A stretch of 64,000 bases of DNA, taken from CADCUY01 sp964242735 (lineage in GTDB: Bacteria; Actinomycetota; Actinomycetes; Actinomycetales; Quadrisphaeraceae). The notes beneath the pieces are model-generated. The model did not search any database and had not been told where the DNA came from. It worked only from the letters and a program-made list of their open reading frames with translations. How positions within the stretch are numbered: position 1 is the first letter of the stretch; each line of letters begins with the position of its first letter. Below, in pieces: positions 16,880 to 27,916 of the stretch. The translations under genes were made by a program, and so were the position numbers. The stretch covers positions 44,244 through 108,243 of the forward strand of contig CAXTAK010000013.1 in assembly GCA_964242735.1 (NCBI GenBank). Reading direction: 5' to 3'.

Positions 16880-18253
16880 TCAGTCCGGCAGGGCGTTCGC
16901 GGCGATGACCCCGGCGTACCAGAGGGCGCTGTCCTTGACGGTGCGCTCCTGGGTGTCGTAGTCGACGTGCACGATGCCGAACCGCTTGGAGTACCCCTCC
17001 GCCCACTCGAAGTTGTCCAGCAGCGACCACAGGTAGTACCCGCGCACGTCCGCGCCGTCCGCCACCGCCTGCGCGACGGCCTCCAGGTGGTCGCGCAGGT
17101 ACGCGGTGCGCTCGTCGTCGTGCACCGCGCCGTCCGGTCCCGGCTCGTCCGGGTACGCCGCGCCGTTCTCGGTCACGTACAGGGGCAGGCCGGGGTTGTC
17201 GGTGCCCAGGCGCACCAGCAGGGCGCGCAGCCCCTCGGGGTCGATGGGCCAGCCCATGTCGGTGTGGGGGCCCGGCAGCTGCGGGGTCTGCACCCGGTCG
17301 GCGGCCACCCACGGGCTGGGCCCCGGCTCGGCGGGCCCGCGGCGCACAAGGGTCGGGAAGTAGTAGTTCAGTCCCAGCGCATCGAGGGGCTGGGCGATGA
17401 TCTCCAGGTCGCCGTCGCGCACGAAGGCCCAGTCCGTGACCGCGGCGGTGTCCTCGAGGACGTCGGTCGGGTACTGCCCGGTCAGGGTCGGGCCGAGGAA
17501 GACCCGGTTCTGCAGCCCGTCGAGCTGGCGCACCGCGTCGGCGTCCTCGGCGCTGTCGCTCTCGGGGACGAAGTGGCCGAGGTTCAGGGTGAGGGCGACG
17601 TCGGTGGTCGGGGCCGCGGCGCGCACCGCGTGCGCCGCGAGGCCGTGGGCGAGGTTGAGGTGGTGCACGGCTGTCAGCGCCGCCGCAGGGTCGGTGACCC
17701 CGGGGGCGTGGACCCCGACCGCGTACCCCAGGTACGCCGAGCACCACGGCTCGTTGAGGGTGATGACCATGGACAGGCGGTCACCGAGGCGCGCGGCGAC
17801 GACGCCGGCGTACTCCCCGAAGCGCTCGGCGGTGCGGCGGTCGGTCCACCCCCCGGCGTCGCCGAGGGCCTGCGGCAGGTCCCAGTGGTACAGGGTGGCG
17901 GCGGGGGTGATCCCGGCGGCCAGCAGGGCGTCGACGAGGCGGTCGTAGAAGGCCAGGCCCGCCTCGTTGACTCCTCCGAGGGCGTCGGGGGTGACCTGCG
18001 GGGTGATGCGGGGCCAGGCGATGGAGAAGCGGTAGGACCGCAGGCCCAGGCGCTGCATCAGCGCGACGTCGGCCTCCCACCGGTGGTAGTGGTCGTCGGC
18101 GACGTCCCCGGTGTCACCGCCGGTGACCTTCCCGGGGGTGTGGCTGAAGGTGTCCCAGATCGACGGGGTGCGCCCGTCCTCGGCGACAGCGCCCTCGATC
18201 TGGTACGCGGCGGTGGCCGAGCCCCACACGAAGCCGGGGGGGAAGGTGGTCAT
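16880..18253 (-). CDS. GH1 beta-glucosidase
   Basis: A 457-residue family 1 glycoside hydrolase from ATG 18253, with AGGAG upstream. The GH1 opening FPPGFVWGSATAAYQIEGA, the acid/base motif ITLNEPWCSAYLGY (Glu about 164) and the nucleophile motif YVTENGAAYPDE (Glu about 362) are complete. It has no signal peptide and so acts in the cytoplasm on imported beta-glucosides. No sugar transporter or LacI regulator gene sits beside it. The 120 bases upstream hold the promoter region shared with nothing else, as the deaminase gene ends there. Confidence 0.95.
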   Translation of the reverse strand: MTTFPPGFVWGSATAAYQIEGAVAEDGRTPSIWDTFSHTPGKVTGGDTGDVADDHYHRWEADVALMQRLGLRSYRFSIAWPRITPQVTPDALGGVNEAGLAFYDRLVDALLAAGITPAATLYHWDLPQALGDAGGWTDRRTAERFGEYAGVVAARLGDRLSMVITLNEPWCSAYLGYAVGVHAPGVTDPAAALTAVHHLNLAHGLAAHAVRAAAPTTDVALTLNLGHFVPESDSAEDADAVRQLDGLQNRVFLGPTLTGQYPTDVLEDTAAVTDWAFVRDGDLEIIAQPLDALGLNYYFPTLVRRGPAEPGPSPWVAADRVQTPQLPGPHTDMGWPIDPEGLRALLVRLGTDNPGLPLYVTENGAAYPDEPGPDGAVHDDERTAYLRDHLEAVAQAVADGADVRGYYLWSLLDNFEWAEGYSKRFGIVHVDYDTQERTVKDSALWYAGVIAANALPD

Positions 18254-18376
18254 GGGTGCTCCTTCGCACAGGGTGTTCACGGGTCGTCGCGGGATCGTCG
18301 GGCAGCAGCGCGGTGGTGGCGCCGACCCCAGTCCTACCGCAGTCCGGCGACACGGCGCGCTGGGTGAGCGCTGGGG

Positions 18377-18877
18377 TCAGTACTCGGTGCGGTCGGCGCG
18401 CGCCGCCCACGCGGTGAAGGGCGCACCGGCGTCGGCGTGGGCGTGCTGGCGGACCGGCACGGCCCACTGCTCGCGGGGAGTGGTGAACAGGTCGTACAGG
18501 GCGCGGTCGTCGAAGCCGGCCGCGGCCGCGTCGTCGCGGTCCGCGGCGTAGACCACGCGCTCCACCCTGGCCCACAGAGCGGTCACCAGGCACATCGGGC
18601 ACGGCTCGCAGGAGCTGACCAGCACGCACCCGGTCAGGCGGAAGTCCCCGAGCACCTGGCAGGCGCGCCGGATCGCGACCACCTCGGCGTGCGCGGAGGG
18701 GTCCAGGGTGGGCGTCACGAGGTTCACCCCGGTGGCGATCACGACGCCGCCTCGGACCACCACGGCGCCGAAGGGGCCACCGCCGTCGGCGACGTTGTCC
18801 CGCGCCAGCTCCAGGGCGAGGCCGACCCAGGCCCGGTCCTGCGTGGAACTGCCCGCAGCCCCGTCACCGCCGCTCAC
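18377..18877 (-). CDS. Nucleoside/guanine deaminase-like zinc enzyme
   Basis: A 166-residue CMP/dCMP-deaminase-fold protein. The zinc site is complete: HAEVVAIRRAC (His and catalytic Glu) and SSCEPCPMCLVTALWA (two Cys). The GTG 18877 start overlaps the stop of the xanthine dehydrogenase gene. C-terminal segment RVVYAADRDDAAAAGFDD matches guanine deaminases of the GuaD type. Given the coupled xanthine dehydrogenase, guanine to xanthine deamination is the best guess; other purine or pterin substrates are possible. Confidence 0.85.
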   Translation of the reverse strand: MSGGDGAAGSSTQDRAWVGLALELARDNVADGGGPFGAVVVRGGVVIATGVNLVTPTLDPSAHAEVVAIRRACQVLGDFRLTGCVLVSSCEPCPMCLVTALWARVERVVYAADRDDAAAAGFDDRALYDLFTTPREQWAVPVRQHAHADAGAPFTAWAARADRTEY

Positions 18878-21720
18878 CGGGCGACCCCGTGCCGCTCCAG
18901 CTCCAGCCACACCCGGTCCCGGCTCATCGGCAGGGCGGTGAAGCGGACGCCGGTCGCGTCGCGCACCGCGTTGGCCAGCGCCGGGGCGACGGGGTTGAAG
19001 GGGCTCTCCGACATCGACTTCGCCCCCCGCGGACCCAGCGCGTCGGCGGTGGCGGCGAAGAGCACCTCGGTGGCCACCGCGCCCTCCCCGTCGACCGCGC
19101 CGAGGGCGTCGGCCCACGTCGGCACGTGGTACCCGCGGAAGACCGGGTTGACCACGTCGCCGCCGGCGTCCAGGCGCACCTCCTCGTACAGGGCGGCGCC
19201 GAGGGCCTGCACCACCCCGCCCTCGACCTGCCCGCGGCACTGCTCGGGGTTGATGACGGTGCCGGCGTCGGCGGCGTGCACGCTGCGCAGCACCCGCACC
19301 TCCCCGGTGCCCGGGTCCACGGCCACGCGGAAGGCCTGGACGTCGAAGCTCACCGAGCGCGGCGACCCGCCCCACGACCCGGCCCCGACGAGGTCCTCAC
19401 CGCGCTCGCGCGCGGCGGCGAGCACCGCGTCCAGCCCGCCGGGGGCGCGCCACCGGGCCACGCCCCACGCCGCGGCGACCTCGTCGAGGCGCTGCGCGAG
19501 GGCCGCCGCCGCGGCAGCGACCGCGCGACCGGCGACCACGGTGCCGGTCGACCCGTAGGCCCCGGTGTCGTGGGCGACGAGGTCGGTGTCGGAGCCGCGG
19601 AGCACCACCTGCCCGGCGCCGATCCCCAGGGCGTCGGCGGCGAGCTGCACGTGCACCGTGGAGGTGCCGTTGCCGAACTCCGCGGTGCCCACCGACAGCA
19701 CCACCCGCGCGGCACCGCCTGTTGTGCCGGTGCTGCTGTCGAGCGTGCCGCAAGCGCCGCTCGGAGGAGCCGCGACCTCGGCGCGGGCGTGCGCGTGGTG
19801 CCCGCGCGGCGGCACGGTGTCGATCATCGACAGGGCCATCCCCTCCCCCACGAGCCACCCCGCCGGCGCGAGGCGGCGCGCGACGTCGCGGTCGCGGGCC
19901 ATCGCGGCGTCCACGAGGTCGAGGCACTGGTCGAGCCCGTACGACCCGTACTCCACGTCGCGGCCCTCGTCGCTGGTGGAGGTCATCGGGTCCCCGGGGA
20001 CGACGACGTTGAGCCGCCGCAGCGCGTAGGGGTCCATGCCCAGGGCACGGGCGAGGTCGTCCAGGGCGGACTCCACGGCGAAGACCACCTGGCTCAGCCC
20101 GTACCCGCGGAAGGCCCCGGCGGGTGGGGTGGTGGTGTAGACCGACCACCCCTCCACGGCCTTGTTCGCGCACCGGTACACCCCCAGGGACTCCCCGCAG
20201 CCGTGGAAGAGCACCCCGCCCGCGTGGTTGCCGTACGCCCCGGTGTCGGCGACCACCCGGAGCCGCATCGCGGTGAGCGTGCCGTCCGCGCGCGCCCCCA
20301 GGGTCACCCCCACGCTCATCGCGTGCCGGGTGGTGGTGGCCGCGAACTGCTCCGCGCGGGTCAGCTCGCACCGCACCGGGCGCCCGGTGCGCAGCGCGGC
20401 GAGCGCCACGACGTCCTCGATGATCATCTCCTGCTTGCCGCCGAAGCCACCGCCGACGCGCTCGGCGACCACGCGCACCTGCTCGCGGGGCAGGTCGAGC
20501 ACCCCGGCGAGGGCGTCGCGCACCAGGAAGGGCACCTGCGTGGAGGTGCGGACGACGAGCCGGCCCGCCTGGTCCGTCCACGCCGTGGCCGCGAGGGTCT
20601 CCATCGCCGCGTGCGCGACCCGCTGCGAGCGGTAGGTGCCGGTGTGCACGACGTCGGCCGCCGCGAGGCCCGCTGGCACGTCGCCGAGGTGGCCGGTCAC
20701 CCGTGCCGCGATGTTCCGCGCGGGGTCGGCGATGCGCGAGCCCTCGCCCTTGTCGCCGTGCACCGCCGGCGCGCCGGGCGCCATCGCCTCCTCCGCGTCG
20801 AGCACCGGGGGCAGCACCTCGTAGGTGACCGCGAGGGCCGCGACCCCGGCGTGGGCGGCGGCGGGGGTGTCGGCGACGACGGCGGCGACCCGCTGGCCGG
20901 TGAAGCGGACGACCCGGTCGAGCAGCGCGGTGTCGTCGGGGTCGTCGGTGGCGTGCTCGTGGCGGCCGGTGGAGTACAGCACCGCGGGCGCGTCGTCCGC
21001 GGTGAGCACGGTGACGACCCCCGGCACCGCCAGGGCGGCGGCGACGTCGACGGCGAGCACCCGGGCGTGGGCGTGGGGCGAGCGGGCCAGCACCAGGTGC
21101 AGCAGCCCGGTGCGTGACGGGTCGTCGGCAGACTCCCCCGGGGGATCGTCGAGGGTGAAGCGGGCCGCACCGGTGACCACGGCCGGTCCCGCGGGCGCCG
21201 GCACCGAGGTGCCCACCGCTGTGCCCCGCGCGGCGGTGCCGTCAAGGGCGCCAGCAGTGCCCACCCCGGTGGCGGGCAGGACGTTGCGGCGCCCGCAGAC
21301 CGCGTCGCGCACCGAGCGGTACCCCGTGCAGCGGCACAGGTTGCCCTTGAACGCCCGGGGCAGGTCCTCGTGCTGGTCGGGCTCCAGGGCCGCCGCGGTC
21401 ATCACGAACCCGGGGGTGCAGAACCCGCACTGGAACCCCTGGGCGGCGACGAAGGCCTCCTGCACGGGGTGCAGCCCGTCGCCGGGGACCGTGGCGGCCA
21501 GGCCAGCCGCGGTGGTCACCGACCTCCCCTGCGCGCGGGCGGCGGGGGTGATGCAGCTGTGCACCGCTGTGCCGTCGAGGTGCACCGTGCACGCCCCGCA
21601 GTCCCCCGCGTCGCACCCCTTCTTCACGGCGTTCGCGCCCGCCTCCCGCAGCCAGGTGCGCAGGCACTGCCCCGGGCGGGGTTCGTGGTCGCGCACGAGC
21701 CCGTCGACGGTGGCGCTCAT
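18874..21720 (-). CDS. Xanthine dehydrogenase, fused 2Fe-2S and molybdenum subunits
   Basis: A 948-residue fusion. Residues 1-150 are the iron-sulfur subunit, with plant-type 2Fe-2S ligands in CDAGDCGACTVHLDG and a second cluster domain in QCGFCTPGF and NLCRCTGYRSVRDA. After a short linker, about 170-948 form the molybdopterin subunit, with GGGFGGKQEM, PAGAFRGYGLSQVVF and the C-terminal GPRGAKSMSESPF holding the catalytic Glu. The FAD subunit is the separate gene just upstream, overlapping by ATGA. The three-gene set FAD, fused subunit, deaminase suggests guanine/hypoxanthine to urate catabolism. No XdhC-type maturation gene is in the window. Confidence 0.93.
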   Translation of the reverse strand: MSATVDGLVRDHEPRPGQCLRTWLREAGANAVKKGCDAGDCGACTVHLDGTAVHSCITPAARAQGRSVTTAAGLAATVPGDGLHPVQEAFVAAQGFQCGFCTPGFVMTAAALEPDQHEDLPRAFKGNLCRCTGYRSVRDAVCGRRNVLPATGVGTAGALDGTAARGTAVGTSVPAPAGPAVVTGAARFTLDDPPGESADDPSRTGLLHLVLARSPHAHARVLAVDVAAALAVPGVVTVLTADDAPAVLYSTGRHEHATDDPDDTALLDRVVRFTGQRVAAVVADTPAAAHAGVAALAVTYEVLPPVLDAEEAMAPGAPAVHGDKGEGSRIADPARNIAARVTGHLGDVPAGLAAADVVHTGTYRSQRVAHAAMETLAATAWTDQAGRLVVRTSTQVPFLVRDALAGVLDLPREQVRVVAERVGGGFGGKQEMIIEDVVALAALRTGRPVRCELTRAEQFAATTTRHAMSVGVTLGARADGTLTAMRLRVVADTGAYGNHAGGVLFHGCGESLGVYRCANKAVEGWSVYTTTPPAGAFRGYGLSQVVFAVESALDDLARALGMDPYALRRLNVVVPGDPMTSTSDEGRDVEYGSYGLDQCLDLVDAAMARDRDVARRLAPAGWLVGEGMALSMIDTVPPRGHHAHARAEVAAPPSGACGTLDSSTGTTGGAARVVLSVGTAEFGNGTSTVHVQLAADALGIGAGQVVLRGSDTDLVAHDTGAYGSTGTVVAGRAVAAAAAALAQRLDEVAAAWGVARWRAPGGLDAVLAAARERGEDLVGAGSWGGSPRSVSFDVQAFRVAVDPGTGEVRVLRSVHAADAGTVINPEQCRGQVEGGVVQALGAALYEEVRLDAGGDVVNPVFRGYHVPTWADALGAVDGEGAVATEVLFAATADALGPRGAKSMSESPFNPVAPALANAVRDATGVRFTALPMSRDRVWLELERHGVAR

Positions 21721-22568
21721 CGGGGACCCCCGTCGATGTCACCGTCGACGTCGTGGCCGAGCTCGCCGGCGACCTCTGCCGCGGCGCGCAGGGCCATCGC
21801 CCGGCGCCAGGCAGGGTGCCCGTGGACGTCGTCGTGCCACAGGCCCGCGGGCACCGCGGCGTCCAGCGCGGCCGCCGCGCGCTCCGGCGGTGGTGACGTC
21901 GCCCAGCGCACCTGCACCGGGCGCCGCGTGGCCGCGGTCACCGTCAGCACCACCTGACCGTCGACGTCGCGCCGGCCCACCACCAACGACGCGGACCGGC
22001 CCAGGGGGGTCAGGGAGTGCCGACGCACCGCCGTCGCCGCAGCCAGGGCCCCGTCGGGCAGGAGCACTTCGCGCAGCAGCTCACCGGGGGCGAGCGCGGT
22101 GGCGTGGTCCCCGGTGACCAGGTCGGCGACGGGCAGGTGGCGCACGCTCCCGTCGGCGGCCCACAGCTCCGCGACCCCGTCGAGGGCGGCCGCGAGGGAG
22201 ACCACCGGGGCGGCGGGCAGGGCGGTGGCGATGTTGCCGCCGACGGTGGCCGCGCCCTGCACCTTCCACCCGGCGAGGAACGCGTCGCAGCACGCGGCGA
22301 CGAGGCCGGCGGTGGGGTCGGGCGCGGTGGCGGCCCACGCGGTGAGCTCGGTGATGGTGGCGGTCGCGGCCACGTGCAGGCCGCCCGCGTCGCGCACCAG
22401 TGCTGGCCAACCCAGCCCGGTGAGGTCGAGCAGGCGGGTGGTGCCCGGTTGGGGCTCGGAGTACAGCCACGTGCCCCCCGCCAGCCACGCGTCGCCGGCG
22501 CGGTGCTCGCGCGCGGCACCGGCCGCGACGGCGGCGGGCTCCAGGGCGGTCACGGTGTGCAGGTCCAT
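21717..22568 (-). CDS. Xanthine dehydrogenase FAD-binding subunit
   Basis: A 283-residue FAD subunit from ATG 22568. FAD-binding loops are visible in AGGTWLYSEPQPG and VQGAATVGGNIATALPAAP, followed by LAAALDGVAELW and the C-terminal CO-dehydrogenase-flavoprotein-like domain. It is the first gene of the purine operon and is coupled to the fused subunit. An alternative frame upstream of ATG 22568 belongs to the remains of the MFS gene. Confidence 0.92.
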   Translation of the reverse strand: MDLHTVTALEPAAVAAGAAREHRAGDAWLAGGTWLYSEPQPGTTRLLDLTGLGWPALVRDAGGLHVAATATITELTAWAATAPDPTAGLVAACCDAFLAGWKVQGAATVGGNIATALPAAPVVSLAAALDGVAELWAADGSVRHLPVADLVTGDHATALAPGELLREVLLPDGALAAATAVRRHSLTPLGRSASLVVGRRDVDGQVVLTVTAATRRPVQVRWATSPPPERAAAALDAAVPAGLWHDDVHGHPAWRRAMALRAAAEVAGELGHDVDGDIDGGPR

Positions 22569-22579
22569 CGCAGCGGATG

Positions 22580-23778
22580 CTAGGCGCCACCGGTGACACC
22601 CGGGGGGCGCCACGGCCGATCCGCGCGGGCGAGCGCCGGCGTCAGCGCGGCGGTCACCAGCAGGGACGTCGCGGCCACCAGCGCCATGGCCGAGCCCGCG
22701 CCGACCACCTCGGCGAGCGCGCCGGCGGCCAGCGCCCCGAGGCCCTGCATCCCGAGCACCCCCGAGGAGTGCAGGCCGAGCACCTGGCCCCTGGCCGTGG
22801 GCGGGGTCAGCGCCGGCCTGCTCCTGCAGGAGCAGGCCGGCGCTGAAGCCCGCGGAGGCGACAGCCACGAGCACCGCCGCCACGGGGATGCCGGGCCCCA
22901 GCGCGAGCACCAGGTACGGCGCGGCCAGCAGCACCCGGGTGGGGGTGATCAGGGCCCGCCGCCACAGCGCCGGGACGAGGCGGCCCACCACGGCGTCACC
23001 GGCGAGCATCCCTGCGGCCCCAGCGGCGAACAGCACCCCGGCGCCGGTGCCGGCGAACGGCACGAACAGCACCTCCGCGCCGACCACCAGCCCGTTGGGC
23101 ACCCACAGCGCCAGGTACACCGCCGGGACGCCGGGCACGGCCCAGATCCGCCGGTTGCCGCGCCACGTCTCCCCCACCGACGCGCGCCCTGCGGCCCGCG
23201 GGGGCCGTCCGCGCAGACCGGTGCGCACCACGAGGGCGGCCACGCCGTGCAGGCCCGCCGCGACCAGCAGGAGGGTGGTGGGTGGGGGCGATGCCCTGCA
23301 GCGCGAGGGCGGCGAGGGCGTTGGCGAGGACCTGCACGGCGCCGGTGACCACCTGCACCACGGAGCGCCCCAGCAGGTACCCCTGGGCGGGCAGGACCTC
23401 GCTGAGCAGTCCCCACCGCACCGCCCCCTGCAGCGAGCCGAGCACCCCTGAGGCGAGGACCACGGCGACGACCGCGACCACGGGCAGCCCCGGGCGGGCG
23501 AGGACGGCCAGCAGCAGGCCCGCCGCGGCGAGCAGCACGGTCAGCGCGGCCCGCGGTGGCACCCGGTCGGCGCGGCTCAGCAGCAGCGAGGCCCCCAGCA
23601 GGTGACCGAAGGCGGGCCCGAACACCGCCGCGGCCGACAGCAGCGGTGAGCCGGTGCGGGAGAAGACCAGGGTGGCGAGCGCCAGCCCGCCACCGACCCC
23701 GGCGGCGGCACCGAGGGTGGAGGAGACCAGCAGGGGCGCGACGTCGGGCACGGCCAGCAGCTCCCGGTGGGTGCGCAC
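22580..23778 (-). pseudogene. MFS transporter with two frameshifts
   Basis: Three frames in sequence code one major facilitator protein of about 400 residues. From GTG 23778: LAVPDVAPLLVSSTLGAAAG to ALALQGIAPT. Then a shift near 23283, in a C-rich run, to VAALVVRTGLRG and VGAEVLFVPFAGTGAGVL. Then a second shift inside a 40-bp palindrome near 22830, to PPTARGQVLGLHSSGVLG and ALAEVVGAGSAMALVA, ending at 22580. Every part is well conserved, so the damage is recent or caused by sequencing error. It sits divergently from an ArsR-type regulator, its likely controller, and just upstream of the xanthine dehydrogenase operon. Confidence 0.85.
22807..22846. repeat. 40-bp perfect palindrome
   Basis: A perfect inverted repeat of 20+20 bases with no spacer, centred between 22826 and 22827 (central CTGCAG). 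It lies in the coding region of the MFS gene exactly where the reading frame is lost. No repeat copies were noticed elsewhere in the window. Confidence 0.95.
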
Positions 23779-23817
23779 CGGATCACCCTGTGACCGCGCG
23801 TCGGCGGCTCCTGGAGT

Positions 23818-23833
23818 TTCGAGCTCGATCGAA
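23818..23833. promoter_or_regulatory. Candidate operator between the MFS and ArsR-type genes
   Basis: Inverted repeat TTCGA-N6-TCGAA, 13 bases before the chosen regulator start and 40 bases before the MFS start. Its place in the divergent gap suits an autoregulatory binding site for the winged-helix regulator. Inference from symmetry and position only. Confidence 0.4.
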
Positions 23834-23845
23834 GGGGTGGGTGTC

Positions 23846-24805
23846 GTGGGGGTGTGGCGGGTCACCGCGGACGTCCTCGCCGGCAGCCGCTTCGCCGTGT
23901 CACCGCTGGCCGAGACGGTGTGCGCGCTGATCGCCCTGCGCGGTCCCGGCGCCCAGCCGTGGGAGCGGGCGTGGCGGGCCGAGCACGCCGCCGCCTTCGC
24001 CCGGCGCGTCGACCAGGACCCCTTCGCGCACGTCCTGGTGCACCAGGTGCTCGGGCGGGCGTGGGTGCCCGACCTCATCGCCGCCCCGCCGACGTCCCCC
24101 GAGCCCGGCGTCGACGACGAGCTGGCGCGGGTGCGGGCCACGCCGCGGGACGTCGCCCTGGCCGATCTCGCCGTGCCGCTGGCCGGTCGACCGCTGCCTC
24201 CGGCGCTGCTGGTGCCCGACCCCGCGGGCGCGGTGGCGGACCTGCTGGCGTGGGTGTGGGAGACCACCGTCGCCCCCGACTGGCGGCGGCGGCGGGTGCT
24301 GCACGCCGACGTCCTGCACCGCAGCACCTCGCTCGCCCAGCACGGCTGGGCGGCCGCCCTGGGCGACCTCTCCCCCCAGGTCCGGTGGCTCGGCGACGGG
24401 CAGCTGCGGATCAACACCTCGCAGCGCCCGGCGCGGGACCTCTCGGGCGCGGAGCTGGTACTGGTGCCCGCCGGCACCACCCGCAGCTGGGTGTGCTGGG
24501 ACCTGCCAGCGCGCTACGCCATCGTCCAACCCGCATCGGGGCAGCTGCTCGACCCCGGGGCGAGCGCGCCCGCGTCGCTGCGGCGCCTGATCGGGGCGAG
24601 TCGCGCCGACCTGCTCGGGCGGTCGGGGCACCCGATGACGACCACGCAGCTCGTCGCCGTCACCGGACTGGCGCTGGGCACGGTCGGGCACCACCTGCGC
24701 ACGCTGCACGAGAGCGGGCTCGTGCACCGGCGCCGCGCCGGCGCTGGCGTCCTGTACTACCGCAGCGAGCTGGGCGCGCAGCTGGTGGCGGGCGCGGGCC
24801 CTTGA
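23846..24805 (+). CDS. ArsR-type winged-helix regulator (DUF5937-like)
   Basis: A 319-residue protein. GTG 23846 is chosen because an AAGGGG lies 8 bases upstream; GTG 23852 is also possible. The first 230 residues form the long sensor-like region seen in actinobacterial ArsR-family proteins of this size (FAVSPLAETVCALIALRG at the start). The last 70 residues are a winged helix (MTTTQLVAVTGLALGTVGHHLRTLHESGLV). It is divergent from the MFS gene, the usual arrangement for a local transporter repressor. Confidence 0.85.
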   Translation: MGVWRVTADVLAGSRFAVSPLAETVCALIALRGPGAQPWERAWRAEHAAAFARRVDQDPFAHVLVHQVLGRAWVPDLIAAPPTSPEPGVDDELARVRATPRDVALADLAVPLAGRPLPPALLVPDPAGAVADLLAWVWETTVAPDWRRRRVLHADVLHRSTSLAQHGWAAALGDLSPQVRWLGDGQLRINTSQRPARDLSGAELVLVPAGTTRSWVCWDLPARYAIVQPASGQLLDPGASAPASLRRLIGASRADLLGRSGHPMTTTQLVAVTGLALGTVGHHLRTLHESGLVHRRRAGAGVLYYRSELGAQLVAGAGP

Positions 24806-24880
24806 TCCCGCGACCGCGTCCTGTCACCCTCGACGGGCGCACCGCGACGGAGCGGTGGCGCGGTACCGGCAGGAGACCTC

Positions 24881-25510
24881 GTGGCGCAGCACCGACCGTC
24901 ATGGCGCCGACCCGGCGGCCCGCTCACCACGGTGGTGGTCGCTCTCGCGGGGACGGCGCTCCTGGCGGGGTGCGGGGCCGGTGGCACCGGAGCAGGCGCC
25001 TCGAGCTCCTCTGACGACCACGTGTCCAGCAGCGGGTCGGCGCTCTCCCGGGCGCGGCTGTACGGCTCCCTGCAGGAGCTGACCGCCGACAGCCCCGTGA
25101 TCGTCGCGGGCACCGCCGGCGCGCAGGAGGTCGTCGCCGACATCACCCCCGGCCTGGACTTCACCCTGACGTCGTTCGAGGTGGGGGCGTCCGTCAGACC
25201 CGCGGGCGACCCCGTGGAGGGGCAGGACATCGTCGTCCGGCAGGTCGGGTCGGCGGACCAGGGCCTCCACGAACCCCTGCTGGTGGAGGGCCAGGTGTAC
25301 CTGCTGTTCCTCACCCCCTCCGGACTGGACGGCGATCTCGCCTCCCACTACTACCCCGTGGGCGTCACCGCGGGCCTCTACGCCCTGCGGGACGCCGCCA
25401 GCCGTCCGCAGGACCGGGAGGCCTGGCGGTCGGTGGTCTTCGAGGAGCTGGCCCCAGCGCCGGGCGACGTGCTCCCCGACACCGTGACCGAGACCGACGT
25501 CACGGGCTGA
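24881..25510 (+). CDS. Secreted lipoprotein of unknown function
   Basis: A 209-residue protein from GTG 24881 with AGGAG 5 bases upstream. Arg-rich N-terminus, hydrophobic stretch TTVVVALAGTALLAGC and lipobox LAGC (Cys about 31) mark a lipoprotein anchored outside the membrane. A Ser/Gly-rich linker follows, then a folded domain of about 150 residues (for example SPVIVAGTAGAQEVV, LVEGQVYLLFLTPSG) that looks beta-rich. I do not recognise the domain. It follows the regulator by 75 bases. Confidence 0.8.
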   Translation: MAQHRPSWRRPGGPLTTVVVALAGTALLAGCGAGGTGAGASSSSDDHVSSSGSALSRARLYGSLQELTADSPVIVAGTAGAQEVVADITPGLDFTLTSFEVGASVRPAGDPVEGQDIVVRQVGSADQGLHEPLLVEGQVYLLFLTPSGLDGDLASHYYPVGVTAGLYALRDAASRPQDREAWRSVVFEELAPAPGDVLPDTVTETDVTG

Positions 25511-25535
25511 GCGGGCCGGTGCAGACTCCTCCCGC

Positions 25536-25801
25536 GTGGAGCAGCGCATCAGCCTGATCACCCTCGGGGTGGCCGACCTGCCCCGGGCGCGGAGCTGGCG
25601 CACAACGTCCGGACTCCCGAGGACGTCGCGGTGGTCCTCGCCGAGGCGCAGCGCGCCGGCGGGAGCGTCGTGCGACCGGCGGCACGCGCGGAGTGGGGCG
25701 GCACCTCGGGGGCGTTCACCGACCTCGACGGTCACGTGTGGGAGGTCGCGCACGACCCGGGGTGGACCATCGCCGAGGACGGGTTCGTCCGCATCACCTG
25801 A
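25536..25801 (+). pseudogene. VOC/glyoxalase-family remnant
   Basis: The frame opens as a VOC protein (MEQRISLITLGVADLPRA). It then loses about 40 codons and the frame, and resumes in another frame as ELAHNVRTPEDVAVVLAEAQ, then GGTSGAFTDLDGHVWEVAHD, with a proper end at TGA 25801. The internal deletion removes the middle of the beta-alpha-beta fold, so the gene is dead. Confidence 0.8.
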
Positions 25802-26440
25802 TCCGCGGCAGCAGGGCTCCCCAGTGCCGGGCCGCCTGCGGTGGGTCCCCGGGATCCAGCGGTGATCCCAGCCCTCGCCGGCGCGACGCTCCTCGCTGTC
25901 GGGCTGCCCACGGGCACCGCCGTGGACCACCTCACCCGCCGGCCGGTGGAGGCAGGGCGCGCCCACCGAGGGACCCTGCTCCCCGAGCTCGACCCCCCGC
26001 CTCGGCGGGGTCCGTGCCGCCGGCTCCTGGACGTCCTCAGCTCCCCGGCCGTCTGTCGCCTCAGCAGAGGACCCGGATGCCCAGGAGGCGGTCAGTGCCC
26101 GAGCGCCGCAGGTGCGCCCTCGAGCGTCGGGGACGGCGCTCCGGGTTCCCGGGACGTCCAGGTGCGCCTCGGCCTCGCGCCACCGCGCCGCAGGCACCGG
26201 GTGACGTCCCGCCCGTCCAACCACGCAGGGCGCTCGCGCACCCACACCCGACCGGCCTCGTCCCAGAGCCGGTCACCCTCGAGGCGCGAGCGCTCGGCAG
26301 GCACGGCGCCCACCGTGCCACGCCCAGCCCGGTCGCCACCCGCGGCCCACCGACCGGATCAGGACCCGTGGACGGGGCGCTGGTCGGTGTGGACCCCGAG
26401 CAGCGCCCCCCGCCCGCACCCCGGACCGTCCCGGGCCGGT
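25802..26440. other. Intergenic stretch without a supported gene
   Basis: About 640 bases between the VOC remnant and the end of fumC. On the minus strand around 26150-26310 a short frame (LEGDRLWDEAGRVWVRERPA) has coding-like composition and could be a gene fragment. Nothing else can be supported. Confidence 0.4.
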
Positions 26441-27915
<1,475 letters not shown>

Positions 27916-27916
<1 letters not shown>

